Of a stretch of 37,395 nucleotides of DNA, positions 8,039-16,737 are shown in pieces. The notes beneath the pieces were generated by a model that did not search any database, had not been told where the DNA came from, and saw nothing but the letters and a program-made list of their open reading frames with translations. Within the stretch, counting starts at the first letter, position 1. Each line of letters begins with the position of its first letter. Source of the DNA: an uncultured Ruminococcus sp. (GTDB lineage Bacteria > Bacillota > Clostridia > Oscillospirales > Ruminococcaceae); assembly GCA_900539835.1 (NCBI GenBank), contig UQDR01000020.1:1-37395 (forward strand), given 5' to 3'. A program made the position numbers and the translations under genes.

Positions 8039-8602
8039 ATGAGATTATATAATTTTTTATATAAATTTATGGGAGTTGAATTTGATAAAAATGTAAGACT
8101 TCAAGGATTCCCTATAATAGTAAAAAAGAAAAAATCTAAAATTACTTTCGGAAAAAATGTAACTATTAAGTCATCATTTCTTTCAAATCTGATAGGGTTA
8201 TATCAAAGGTCTGTAATAGTGGCAAGGACACCCGAATCCGTAATTGAAATAGGTGATAATGTTGGAGCTTCCGGTGTAACAATTTATGCAAGAGATAGCA
8301 TAAAAATAGGGAGCAATACTCGAATCGGCGGTAACAGTAAGATTTTAGACAACGATTTTCATCCTGTAGATCCTGAAATGCGCTTACAATCATCAAATAA
8401 AAATATGAAAGTTAAACCAATCGTTATCGGTGAAAATGTATTTATCGGATGTAATTGTTTGATACTTAAGGGTGCTGAAATTGGCGACAATACTACCATT
8501 GGAGCAGGAAGTGTAGTAACAGGTAAAATTCCGGCTAACTGTGTTGCAGCCGGAAACCCTGCTAAAGTAATAAAATTGTTTGATGAGGCTTGTGATGATT
8601 AA
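8039..8602 (+). CDS. Hexapeptide-repeat O-acyltransferase (left-handed beta helix, maltose/galactoside acetyltransferase-like)
   Basis: The 187-residue protein is built of [LIV]GxxxX hexapeptide turns (for example IEIGDNVGASGVTIYA, IGENVFIGCNCLILKGAEIGDNTTIGAGSVV). It has the catalytic His in LDNDFHPVDPE and ends with the family signature AAGNPAKVIK. It probably moves acetyl from acetyl-CoA to a sugar hydroxyl or amine of the repeat unit. I place the start at ATG 8039, four bases after AGGAGG (8029-8034), rather than the GTG at 8000, which would overlap the previous gene by 23 bases. It overlaps the next acyltransferase gene by eight bases. Confidence 0.88.
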   Translation: MRLYNFLYKFMGVEFDKNVRLQGFPIIVKKKKSKITFGKNVTIKSSFLSNLIGLYQRSVIVARTPESVIEIGDNVGASGVTIYARDSIKIGSNTRIGGNSKILDNDFHPVDPEMRLQSSNKNMKVKPIVIGENVFIGCNCLILKGAEIGDNTTIGAGSVVTGKIPANCVAAGNPAKVIKLFDEACDD

Positions 8603-9221
8603 ATATTATTTTAGTAAATTGTTTAAAAAGGTATTTGGTATGCCATCAATAAACCACTGTAATGTTCATAAAACTGCGAAAATTGGTTCTTTTAGTTCAA
8701 TTACCAATAGTTCAATGGGTAAATATAGCTATATCGGTGATAATACTGTTGCATCCTATACTAATATAGGTAACTTTACTTCAATATCTTCAAATTGTGC
8801 AATAGGCGGCGGAGCTCATCCGATGGATTGGGTATCAACTTCTCCGGTATTTACATCCCATAGAAGTATTCTACGTTTTAACTTTTACAAGCATGATTTT
8901 AATCCTTATAAAACTGTCGAAATTGGAAATGATGTCTGGATTGGAGCACATTGCCTGATAAAATCGGGCGTGAAAATTGCCGATGGCGCAATTATCGGAA
9001 TGGGTTCAGTGGTTACTAAAGATGTAGGTCCATATGAGATATGGGCTGGTAATCCTGCACGAATTATCAGAAAAAGATTTGACGACGAAACAATTTCAAA
9101 GCTTTTGAATAGTGAGTGGTGGAATTGGGATGATGATAAAATAAGAGAAAATGCAGATAAATTCAATAATGTTTCGTCATTTTTTAATATTGAAAGGAAA
9201 GCGTTAAATGAAGAAAAATAA
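8595..9221 (+). CDS. Hexapeptide-repeat acyltransferase, xenobiotic acetyltransferase (CatB) type
   Basis: The 208-residue protein has a left-handed beta helix (KIGSFSSITNSSMGKYSYIGDN) with the CatB/Vat-type loop GGGAHPMDWVSTSPVF carrying the catalytic His. It then has EIGNDVWIGAHCLIKSGVKI and VTKDVGPYEIWAGNPARIIRKRF, and a Trp-rich C-terminal helix (SEWWNWDDDKI). It differs in subfamily from the enzyme encoded just before it and resembles those at 17680 and 22948. Start ATG 8595 has GAGG six bases upstream; GTG 8592 and ATG 8583 are in-frame alternatives. The next gene starts 14 bases before its stop, so the two are probably translationally coupled. Confidence 0.88.
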   Translation: MIKYYFSKLFKKVFGMPSINHCNVHKTAKIGSFSSITNSSMGKYSYIGDNTVASYTNIGNFTSISSNCAIGGGAHPMDWVSTSPVFTSHRSILRFNFYKHDFNPYKTVEIGNDVWIGAHCLIKSGVKIADGAIIGMGSVVTKDVGPYEIWAGNPARIIRKRFDDETISKLLNSEWWNWDDDKIRENADKFNNVSSFFNIERKALNEEK

Positions 9222-10305
9222 AGTATTGGTGATTGCTTCATATCCGGCGCCTTATCGTGTGGGTGTGTTTAAGGAATTGTCAGAACACTATGATTTGGAA
9301 ATATATTTTGATACCTGTACCAATGAAAACAGAAGTTCTGAATGGTTCTGTAAAAGCGGAGATTTTTCTTTTGATATTTTAGATAATGATTATGCCAAGA
9401 ACAAATTTAAAAAAGCTTTGAAAAATATAAAAAAATATGATTTTGTCTTGGCTTATGATCCGGCAAGAAAACCGGCAATTAAAGCAATAATTAAATGTCG
9501 TTTGCATAAGGTCTCCTATTATGTAAATAATGATGGAGCTATTATTCGTCCGAATATATTTAGGGATATGATAAAGCGTTTCTTATTCAGGGGAGCAAGG
9601 GCATGCTTCTCGAGCGGTCGTTCAGCGACAAAGTATTTTAAATACTATGGTGTTCCCACTGAAAGGATAGTTGAACATAATTTTTCTTCATTGATTCAGA
9701 AGGATATTTTATCTGATCCTGTTTCTGAGGAACAAAAAGCAGCTTACCGTCAGCAGTTAGGCTTAAAAAATATTAAAACAATAATAACTGTCGGACAATT
9801 TATATATAGAAAAGGTTTTGACGTGCTGTTAAAAGCATGGGAACAAATAGATGATAAGGCACAGCTGCTTATAATAGGCGGCGGTGACTTGCAGAATTCT
9901 TATGAGGATTATATAAAACAAAATTTATTGAAAAATGTCAATATAATTGGATTTATGCAGAAAGAAGAACTGTTTAAATATTATTGTGCTTCAGATATAT
10001 TTGTACTTCCTACACGTGAAGATGTGTGGGGGTTGGTTATAAATGAAGCAATGGCAGTTGGATTGCCGGTTATTACTACAGATAATTGCAATGCGGGTCT
10101 TGAACTTATAGAGAACGGCGAAAATGGATACATAGTTCCAGTTGACGACGCAAAAAAATTGGGAGAAAAAATCTCATATCTGCTTTTAAATTCAACATTG
10201 TGCGAAACAATATCAATAAATAACCTTAAAAAGATAAAAAATTATACTATAGAAGAAATAGCACGGAGTCATGTTGAAACAATAGAAAAAACTTTGCTAA
10301 AATAA
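9208..10305 (+). CDS. Glycosyltransferase family 4 (GT-B fold)
   Basis: The 365-residue protein opens with KVLVIASYPAPYRVGVFKEL, a common GT4 beginning with the acceptor-side glycine region. The donor domain starts at TIITVGQFIYRKGFDVLLKA (about residue 193), followed by QLLIIGGGDL, VNIIGFMQKEEL, SDIFVLPTREDVWGLVINEAMAVG (the EX7E-type region, here with Asp at the first position) and GLPVITTDNC. It is probably a retaining cytoplasmic enzyme adding one sugar of the repeat unit. It overlaps the previous acyltransferase gene by 14 bases and uses GAAAGGAAAG as ribosome site. Confidence 0.88.
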   Translation: MKKNKVLVIASYPAPYRVGVFKELSEHYDLEIYFDTCTNENRSSEWFCKSGDFSFDILDNDYAKNKFKKALKNIKKYDFVLAYDPARKPAIKAIIKCRLHKVSYYVNNDGAIIRPNIFRDMIKRFLFRGARACFSSGRSATKYFKYYGVPTERIVEHNFSSLIQKDILSDPVSEEQKAAYRQQLGLKNIKTIITVGQFIYRKGFDVLLKAWEQIDDKAQLLIIGGGDLQNSYEDYIKQNLLKNVNIIGFMQKEELFKYYCASDIFVLPTREDVWGLVINEAMAVGLPVITTDNCNAGLELIENGENGYIVPVDDAKKLGEKISYLLLNSTLCETISINNLKKIKNYTIEEIARSHVETIEKTLLK

Positions 10306-10323
10306 TTCAAAGTGGAGACCAAT

Positions 10324-11508
10324 ATGGATAAAATACTTAAGATAGAATTAGAAAAATATTTAGTAAGTTTTGCGATATTTACTTCAATACTATCTTTTTC
10401 ACCTAATACCAGTATTTCGGGAATATGCGGAAAATTAATGTATGTATTTTGGGGCATAACATTAATTTTGAAATTTTTTCAGTCCAAAATGCAGCTTAAT
10501 CAAACAGTCAAATACATGTTTTTTACATATGCTTTATTCTTTGTATTGTGTTATTTCTTTTATTTTATGGACTTTTATCCTTCTCCGGAATCCGGAGGAG
10601 CAGGGAAACTTGGGTTTTGTGCTATATTTTATTTAATAGGTTATAACTATTCTTGGAAGGAAGATATCTCAATAAACTTAATATTAATTGTTTGTACAGT
10701 TGCTTACCTGATTATTACGTACACATCATTCACAATGTCCAATGAAATACATAATTCGGTCATATGGAATAAAAACCAATTAGGTCAAATGCTGGGCGGC
10801 GCTATGATATTTGAGGTGTTAATTATTCCTCGTAAAATAAAGAATACGTTAATTAAAATATTCCTTTATTTTAGTGGTTTAATATCATTGATTGCACTTA
10901 TGAATATTTGTTCTCGTACCCCAATAATAGCTTTAGTAGTTATTGCAGTTATTATATTTGTTCAAAAAGAAAATAAAACAAGAAAAGATTATGGCTTAGC
11001 TTTTTTAGTAATAATAGCGATATCATTATTAATTTTGTATATGGGCGGAACTGATTTCTTAGTCGAATTATTTGATTTAGAAAGTGATAGTGAAATGACT
11101 ACATCGGAAAGCTTAAATAATATAACATCAGGACGACTTGATTGGTATAAGTTAGCTTTTCAAGATTTTTTAAGCAGTCCGATAATAGGCATTGGCGCTT
11201 ATGCATATATAGATAGCTTTTTCATTTGTACCCTGCGTACAGGTGGAATACTTATGGCTATTTTCCTACTTCCTTTTGTTTATGGAAAAATGTTCAAAGA
11301 ATTTAAAAAGTCTAATAAAATAATAAACTCAAAAGAGGATTTTGATAATAATGTTATAGATGTAATGTATATAGTGAGATGTTTCACTATTTATTTCTTT
11401 GTAATATCTTTAATGGAAGGTTATCCTCCTTTGGGTCCAGGTACATCTGTTTTTTTGTTGTGGATTTTCTATGGAATCTCTGATAATATTACTAAAGAAA
11501 CATGTTAA
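10324..11508 (+). CDS. wzy: Wzy-like polysaccharide polymerase / O-antigen ligase family membrane protein
   Basis: The 394-residue protein is strongly hydrophobic, with about 10-11 membrane spans. The polymerase-like features are NICSRTP near residues 194-200, a large outside loop before SGRLDWYKLAFQDFLSSP (269-286) and the IGIGAYAY segment, as in the Wzy_C/O-antigen ligase family. It would link flipped repeat units into chains on the outer face of the membrane. Sequence conservation in this family is low, so the call rests on topology plus the SGR/GIG pattern and on the context: it is the only polymerase candidate in a locus that has a Wzx-type flippase at 27308. Start ATG 10324 follows TGGAGA; GTG 10312 is less likely. 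Confidence 0.8.
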   Translation: MDKILKIELEKYLVSFAIFTSILSFSPNTSISGICGKLMYVFWGITLILKFFQSKMQLNQTVKYMFFTYALFFVLCYFFYFMDFYPSPESGGAGKLGFCAIFYLIGYNYSWKEDISINLILIVCTVAYLIITYTSFTMSNEIHNSVIWNKNQLGQMLGGAMIFEVLIIPRKIKNTLIKIFLYFSGLISLIALMNICSRTPIIALVVIAVIIFVQKENKTRKDYGLAFLVIIAISLLILYMGGTDFLVELFDLESDSEMTTSESLNNITSGRLDWYKLAFQDFLSSPIIGIGAYAYIDSFFICTLRTGGILMAIFLLPFVYGKMFKEFKKSNKIINSKEDFDNNVIDVMYIVRCFTIYFFVISLMEGYPPLGPGTSVFLLWIFYGISDNITKETC

Positions 11509-11555
11509 AATGTTGGGGAAATATTGAAATATATGTTAATGGAAAGAGTGAAAAA

Positions 11556-12494
11556 ATGGGTATACTTCCTATAAGCGTAGTTATTCCTACTATGAATCGT
11601 GTCAATACATTAAAAGAAACACTTCAAAATATTGAAGCGTCTTCTTTTTATCCAGAAGAAATAATTATTGTTGACCAAAGTACAGATGATAAAATTTGTG
11701 AAGAAATAAAAAATACTGCTGCATCATTTTCATTAAATATATGCTATTATCATAGAGTGCCTTCACTGACAAAGGCGAGAAATTTTGGCATAGAAAAAGT
11801 TAAAAATGATATTGTTGTTTTTATGGATGATGACGTAAATATTCTTCAAGATACCATGATTAATATTCATAAAATAATGCAGGATAATACAATTAGTATG
11901 ATTGCAGGCTTGGATTTAAACGCAGGTATTGAAAAATCTAAAATGGGTTATTTATTTGGGAAAAAGTCCTATAAGCGCAGAAAGATCGGCCATGTGGCTT
12001 TTGGCTTATACGGCAGGTTACCCCAGAATACTGATAAAAGAGTTGAAACAGAATGGGCAATGGGCTTTTTCTTTGTTGTAAGAAAGAGTTTAGTAGATAA
12101 GTGGAATTTGAAATGGGAAGAACAATTTATTAGTTATGGATATCCTGAGGATCTGGATTTTAGTCATCGCTATTATATTGAATCAAAAAGAAACGGTTTG
12201 AAATGTATAGTTGATCCTAAGATCAAAGTTTATCATATGGTTTCAAAAGAGTGGCGTGAAACTTCATGGAAGGTTACTTACATGCAGGTAATTAACAGAG
12301 AATATTTAACTTATAAATGGGAGTTAGGCTTTAAATCAAGAATTTTAACACGATGGTCTAATTTTGGGTTATTCGTTCAACGATTGTTAATGCGTGATAA
12401 TTGTTTGGATGTTTTGAAAGCGCAGTGGTTTTGCGATTTGCATAGAAAAGATATACGAAAAGGAAATCTGCATACAGAAATTTATTTAAAATAA
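11556..12494 (+). CDS. Glycosyltransferase family 2 (GT-A fold)
   Basis: The 312-residue protein starts with PISVVIPTMNRVNTLKETL. It has the nucleotide-binding IIIVDQSTDD, the DXD-type metal motif in VVFMDDDVNI (about residues 91-100), and the acceptor region EEQFISYGYPEDLDFSHRY with the catalytic-base ED. It is an inverting transferase of the cytoplasmic side. The start is set at ATG 11556, seven bases after GGAAAGAG; an in-frame ATG at 11502 overlapping the wzy stop is possible but adds 18 residues unlike the family. Its product lacks membrane spans. Confidence 0.86.
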   Translation: MGILPISVVIPTMNRVNTLKETLQNIEASSFYPEEIIIVDQSTDDKICEEIKNTAASFSLNICYYHRVPSLTKARNFGIEKVKNDIVVFMDDDVNILQDTMINIHKIMQDNTISMIAGLDLNAGIEKSKMGYLFGKKSYKRRKIGHVAFGLYGRLPQNTDKRVETEWAMGFFFVVRKSLVDKWNLKWEEQFISYGYPEDLDFSHRYYIESKRNGLKCIVDPKIKVYHMVSKEWRETSWKVTYMQVINREYLTYKWELGFKSRILTRWSNFGLFVQRLLMRDNCLDVLKAQWFCDLHRKDIRKGNLHTEIYLK

Positions 12495-12511
12495 AATGGA
12501 GGATTATTGGG

Positions 12512-13444
12512 ATGGATGAACCTCAGATCAGTATAATATGCAATACATATAATCAAGAAAAATATATTGCCGAGGCTTTAGAAAGCTTTTTGATGCAGAG
12601 GGTTAATGTTCCGTTTGAAATACTTGTTCACGACGATGCGTCAACTGATGGAACAGCAGATGTCATTCGTAAATATGAAAAAAAATATCCTGACATAATT
12701 AAACCTATTTATCAAACACAGAATCAGTGGAATTTAGATGTAAGCGTAACAGCGTCAATTCAAATACCAAGAGCTAAAGGAAAGTATATTGCTTTTTGCG
12801 AGGGCGATGATTATTGGACTGACCCTGATAAGCTTCAAATTCAGTATGATTATATGGAAACATACAACGAATGTTCAATTTGTTGTCATGCTTATAACAT
12901 GGTGAATAGGGATAGGGAATTGATTGAAGAAAGATATGATTTTTCTGAAGATTGTTCTGTTCCAATGACACGCCTTATAGGTAATCAGCTCACATTGCCC
13001 CATTTTGCAACGTTGTTTGCAAGAAAGGATTGTTTTAAAAACTTCGATGGTCAGTTTTTGGGTGCAGAGTGTAATGATATGATAATACGGATAATGTGTG
13101 CTTTGCAAGGGGATATACATTATATAAATAAGAATATGTCTTGCTATAGACGTTTTACTGAAAGCTCATGGACTGTAAATGTGGGTAATAGCCATGATAA
13201 ATTCGTAAATCACTTAAAACAATATATTCCTTTTTTAAAGGAATTAAATTTATATACGAATGGCAAATATGAAAAGGATATTTTAAAAAGTATAGATAGA
13301 AGAGAATTTGAAATAGCCTTGCTTGAAAACAGATACAAAGATGCTGTTAAAAAACAAGCTTACAAGAAAAGTTCATTTAAAAGAAAAATATATATTTTAA
13401 TTGGATGTATTTGCCCGAAATTAATGAACCGATTGAGAAAATAA
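12512..13444 (+). CDS. Glycosyltransferase family 2 (GT-A fold)
   Basis: The 310-residue protein has the canonical opening ISIICNTYNQEKYIAEALES, LVHDDASTDGTADVI (nucleotide binding) and IAFCEGDDYWTDPDKL, the metal-binding region of this family. A basic C-terminal tail rich in Lys and Arg (KKSSFKRKIYILIGCICPKLMNRLRK region) may touch the membrane. The GDDYW form is frequent in capsule and O-antigen transferases. The sugar transferred is not predictable. Its start ATG has GGAGG nine bases before it. Confidence 0.88.
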   Translation: MDEPQISIICNTYNQEKYIAEALESFLMQRVNVPFEILVHDDASTDGTADVIRKYEKKYPDIIKPIYQTQNQWNLDVSVTASIQIPRAKGKYIAFCEGDDYWTDPDKLQIQYDYMETYNECSICCHAYNMVNRDRELIEERYDFSEDCSVPMTRLIGNQLTLPHFATLFARKDCFKNFDGQFLGAECNDMIIRIMCALQGDIHYINKNMSCYRRFTESSWTVNVGNSHDKFVNHLKQYIPFLKELNLYTNGKYEKDILKSIDRREFEIALLENRYKDAVKKQAYKKSSFKRKIYILIGCICPKLMNRLRK

Positions 13445-13508
13445 AATATTTGTTTAATTTAAAACAAGAAATTATATTATTTTTTAATTTTGATTGGAGC
13501 TAAAAATA

Positions 13509-15323
13509 ATGTCAAAGCAAACAATTAAAGAGTTTTATAATAAATACAGCAAATGGATAACAATAATGCTGTGGATTGTGATTTGTTTATGGAGAATTCC
13601 GTTTATAAACAAAGGTATTGATTATACTGATACGGGTTACAGTTTGGAGAATTATAAAAATGCTTTCGGCAGTGAAGGAATTCGTGGTATTGGTACTTTT
13701 ATTACTAATGTTATTGGCGGAGCAATTTATAAATGGCTTCCTGCTTATCAATTACTTGTGATGAGAGTTCTTCATTGGATGATAGGTCTTTTAAGCATAT
13801 ATTTGGCTTATTGTCTGTTTAAAAAATATCTGGACAAAAATCTGATATTGTTTATATTGTTAGGTATATTTCTCAGTTCAAAAAACGGAGAGGCACTTTT
13901 CAATTATTATGTAACAACGACTTGCTTATTGCTTTTATCATTGCTTTTGCTGCGTAACGGATTGACTGATAATAAAAAGGTATATATTGTTTTATCCGGA
14001 TTTGTTTCAGCAATAAATATATTCTTTAGGCTTCCGAATGTACTTTTCTGTTTAATGTTTGTTGGTATAATAGTATATTTGAAACTAAAAAAAGAAACTG
14101 GAAAAAATATAGCCAAAACCGTGTTTTTATATATTGGAGGGGCAGTTTTAGGTGTTTTAAGTGTATTGCCTGTTATGATAGCAATTATGGGAATTGACAC
14201 GATTTTTGAATCCTTTATGGGTTTTGTCAATTTGGCGTTAGGAAAAACAACCAAAAAAGTTGAAAATATTTTGGGGATTCAAGAAAAAAGCGGGCATTCG
14301 CTTATTGCCGAATTAAAAACGATTATTTGGCAAGGTATTCAAGCTTTAAAAACTATAATACTATACTTGATTCCTACTGTTGTTTTGGAGTTGGGTATTT
14401 ATATCTTCATAACAAAGCTCGGAATTAAATGCAAGAAGAGCCTAAAAAAGATCGGTAATATATTAACTTTTGTTATTATAATAGCTGCTGTGATCTTATA
14501 TAGAAAAGATGTTTCCTATAATATTATGATCGTTTTTGAATTGTTTTCAATTCTTATAAGTATAGTTTTGTTGTTCAGAATGAAGCGAAGCAATCCTGAA
14601 TATAGCTTAATATTTGTTTTAAATATAGTGACAAGCTTTACCGAAATCATTGGTTCAGATTTAGGCTTGAGTAGATTACGTATTTCTAATACTTTTTTAA
14701 TTCTTACTTTAGTTTTAGGAGTAAAACACATTTTAGATTTATTAAATAAAAAAGAAAAAAATACGTTCAAACTTGAAATATGTCATCATTTAATTGCATC
14801 AGGTATGATATTATTGATCACTGGAATATACATTTCAGCAGGATTCAGTACAATTCTCAGTTCCTATTTTGATGCTGATTATTCTGAATTAAAATATTCT
14901 GTGAATAGTGAGATTAAAGCACTAAAGGGAATGAAAACTTCAAAGGTTCGTGAAGAGCAGATTAATGAATATTATGATTGCCTGAATAATGATAAGTTAA
15001 AGGATAATGAAGTTGCTGTTTTTGGATATTTTCCTTTAGGTTTTTCAATTACCGACAATAAAGATTATTTTGAAAGCGTCCAACCGTGTATTGATTACCC
15101 CGCTGTAAGCGTTGAATCATTATTGGGAGTCATACAAGAAAAACAGGAACAAGGGATAAAACCTGTAATTGTGATATCTTACGTTAATCAGCTTCAGCGT
15201 GGTGACGACCATTTTACATCTGACGCAAAAATGGCAGTTCTTAATTATATGCTTGAATTAAATGATTATGATACTTATTTAGATGATGAATATTTTACAA
15301 TTTATATCCCGTCAGAAGTTTAA
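13509..15323 (+). CDS. Large multi-span membrane protein, probable GT-C type glycosyltransferase
   Basis: The 604-residue protein has about 11-13 membrane spans. After the first span comes an outside loop with the acidic segment GIDYTDTGYSLENY (about residues 37-50), the place where polyprenyl-phosphate-dependent GT-C enzymes carry their catalytic Asp. A C-terminal soluble domain of about 150 residues (from roughly residue 455) ends the protein and would lie outside the cell. I do not recognise a named family. The topology suggests an enzyme using undecaprenyl-phosphate sugar outside, which fits the ArnC- and ArnEF-like genes at 23680-25325. Start ATG 13509 has GGAG nine bases upstream. Confidence 0.65.
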   Translation: MSKQTIKEFYNKYSKWITIMLWIVICLWRIPFINKGIDYTDTGYSLENYKNAFGSEGIRGIGTFITNVIGGAIYKWLPAYQLLVMRVLHWMIGLLSIYLAYCLFKKYLDKNLILFILLGIFLSSKNGEALFNYYVTTTCLLLLSLLLLRNGLTDNKKVYIVLSGFVSAINIFFRLPNVLFCLMFVGIIVYLKLKKETGKNIAKTVFLYIGGAVLGVLSVLPVMIAIMGIDTIFESFMGFVNLALGKTTKKVENILGIQEKSGHSLIAELKTIIWQGIQALKTIILYLIPTVVLELGIYIFITKLGIKCKKSLKKIGNILTFVIIIAAVILYRKDVSYNIMIVFELFSILISIVLLFRMKRSNPEYSLIFVLNIVTSFTEIIGSDLGLSRLRISNTFLILTLVLGVKHILDLLNKKEKNTFKLEICHHLIASGMILLITGIYISAGFSTILSSYFDADYSELKYSVNSEIKALKGMKTSKVREEQINEYYDCLNNDKLKDNEVAVFGYFPLGFSITDNKDYFESVQPCIDYPAVSVESLLGVIQEKQEQGIKPVIVISYVNQLQRGDDHFTSDAKMAVLNYMLELNDYDTYLDDEYFTIYIPSEV

Positions 15324-15346
15324 TAAGATATTATAAATTTATAGTT

Positions 15347-15376
15347 TTGTTAAAAGCGGCATTGTAGATTTATAAA
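15347..15376 (+). promoter_or_regulatory. Possible internal promoter before the modification module
   Basis: TTGTTA (15347-15352), an 18-base spacer and TATAAA (15371-15376) lie in the 121-base gap before the first ATP-grasp gene, one of the largest gaps inside the operon. The match is moderate and the region is AT-rich, so chance is a real possibility. Confidence 0.3.
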
Positions 15377-15444
15377 GTTGCAAAAAGTTTTACTTGCAAG
15401 AAGATAATGATATGAAATTAACATTAATAAGATAAGGTGAAGAA

Positions 15445-16701
15445 ATGTACGAAAAAAAGAAATTGTTGATTCTGGGCGCTAACCCTGAAACTGTAAGCCT
15501 CGTAGAAAAGGCTAATTCAATGGGATATTATACTATTGTTACAGACTATGATCCTAAAGCGTATGCCAAAAAATTTGCGTCAAAATCTTATAATGTTGAT
15601 GCATCCGATGTTGACAAGCTTGTAGAAATAGCTGAAAAAGAAAAAATTGACGGAGTGTTAGTCGGTGTGGCTGAGGCTCTTCTTCCTGCTTACTGCGAAG
15701 TTTGCAGAAGATTGAACAAGCCTTGCTTTGCTACTCAGGATCAATTTTCAGTAATGGTTAGAAAAGATTATTTTAAGGATAAGTGCAGAGAATATGGCGT
15801 ACCAACTATTGATGAGTATGAACCGAATGATTTAGATGATATTCAGTATCCGGTAATAGTTAAGCCTATTGATAGCTGTAGTTCCAAAGGAATTACAGTG
15901 TGCCATAATAGAATTGAATTGAATAAGGCTATTGAGTTTGCCCTCTCTTTTTCAAAAAATGGAAAGTATCTTATTGAACGTTATATGACAGGCGATGAGG
16001 TAATTTCTTATTATGTCATACAAGACGGGAAACCAATATTTGTCGGTATGTGCGATAGATATACTTTTAAAGCAAACGATTCTTTGGTTCAATTACCAAC
16101 ATCATATATTTTCCCGTCAAGGCACATAGATTCATATTTAAAATCTACTGATCCTGTGGTTAAAAAAATGATAAAAGGATTAGGCTTAAAAAATGGTTCT
16201 ATTTTCTTTCAAGCATTTGAGGATGACGGATTGGTAAGAATTTATGAGCCAGGTTATAGATTGAACGGTGCTCAGGAACATTTAATTGTATCTCAAATTT
16301 CGGGTATCGATGCTAAGGAAGTTTATATTAATGTTGCATTAACCGGAAAAGCTTCTGAAAAGGATTTGTCGTTGATTAGTAACCCTAAACATGAACAGAT
16401 TGCATGCAAATTATCCCCATTGGTAAAATTGGGGAAGATCCAAGAGTTAAGCGGGCTTGAAGAAATTAAACAACTGGATGATGTGGTTTCTGTTAATCCA
16501 AGCTATTGTGAGGGAGATACGGTTACAGGCGAAGGAACATTAAAGCAAATTATCTGTCGTTTCTTTATTGTATCTGAGAATAAACAAAAATTAATAGATA
16601 CTATAAACAAAATATATAGCATGCTTCATGTTAATGATATTGAGGGCAATGATATGTTAATTGGAAAATTTGATACTCAAATAGTTGATGATCTGTATTA
16701 A
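15445..16701 (+). CDS. ATP-grasp ligase (amide-forming, substrate unknown)
   Basis: The 418-residue protein has the ATP-grasp order: a PurK/CPSase-like N-terminal domain (LLILGANPETVSLVEKA), YPVIVKPIDSCSSKGI (residues 135-150; ATP-binding Lys and the glycine loop), YLIERYMTGDEV (adenine contact) and the metal site YEPGYRLNG (about 267-275), where the usual ExNxR reads ExGxR. A C-terminal region of about 110 residues resembles the extra domain of L-amino-acid ligases and biotin-carboxylase-like enzymes. Such proteins join a carboxylate, through an acyl phosphate, to an amine. In this locus the amine is plausibly an amino sugar or amino acid; that is inference. It opens the modification module after a 121-base gap. 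Confidence 0.78.
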   Translation: MYEKKKLLILGANPETVSLVEKANSMGYYTIVTDYDPKAYAKKFASKSYNVDASDVDKLVEIAEKEKIDGVLVGVAEALLPAYCEVCRRLNKPCFATQDQFSVMVRKDYFKDKCREYGVPTIDEYEPNDLDDIQYPVIVKPIDSCSSKGITVCHNRIELNKAIEFALSFSKNGKYLIERYMTGDEVISYYVIQDGKPIFVGMCDRYTFKANDSLVQLPTSYIFPSRHIDSYLKSTDPVVKKMIKGLGLKNGSIFFQAFEDDGLVRIYEPGYRLNGAQEHLIVSQISGIDAKEVYINVALTGKASEKDLSLISNPKHEQIACKLSPLVKLGKIQELSGLEEIKQLDDVVSVNPSYCEGDTVTGEGTLKQIICRFFIVSENKQKLIDTINKIYSMLHVNDIEGNDMLIGKFDTQIVDDLY

Positions 16702-16737
16702 ATCAATCATAGTTATTTGTTTCAGGAGGAAAATAAG

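Noticed and set aside
13450..13478. TTGTTT, 17 bases, TATATT as a promoter before the GT-C gene.
   Set aside because: The -35 box matches consensus at three positions only and the 64-base gap is almost pure A and T, so chance is likely.
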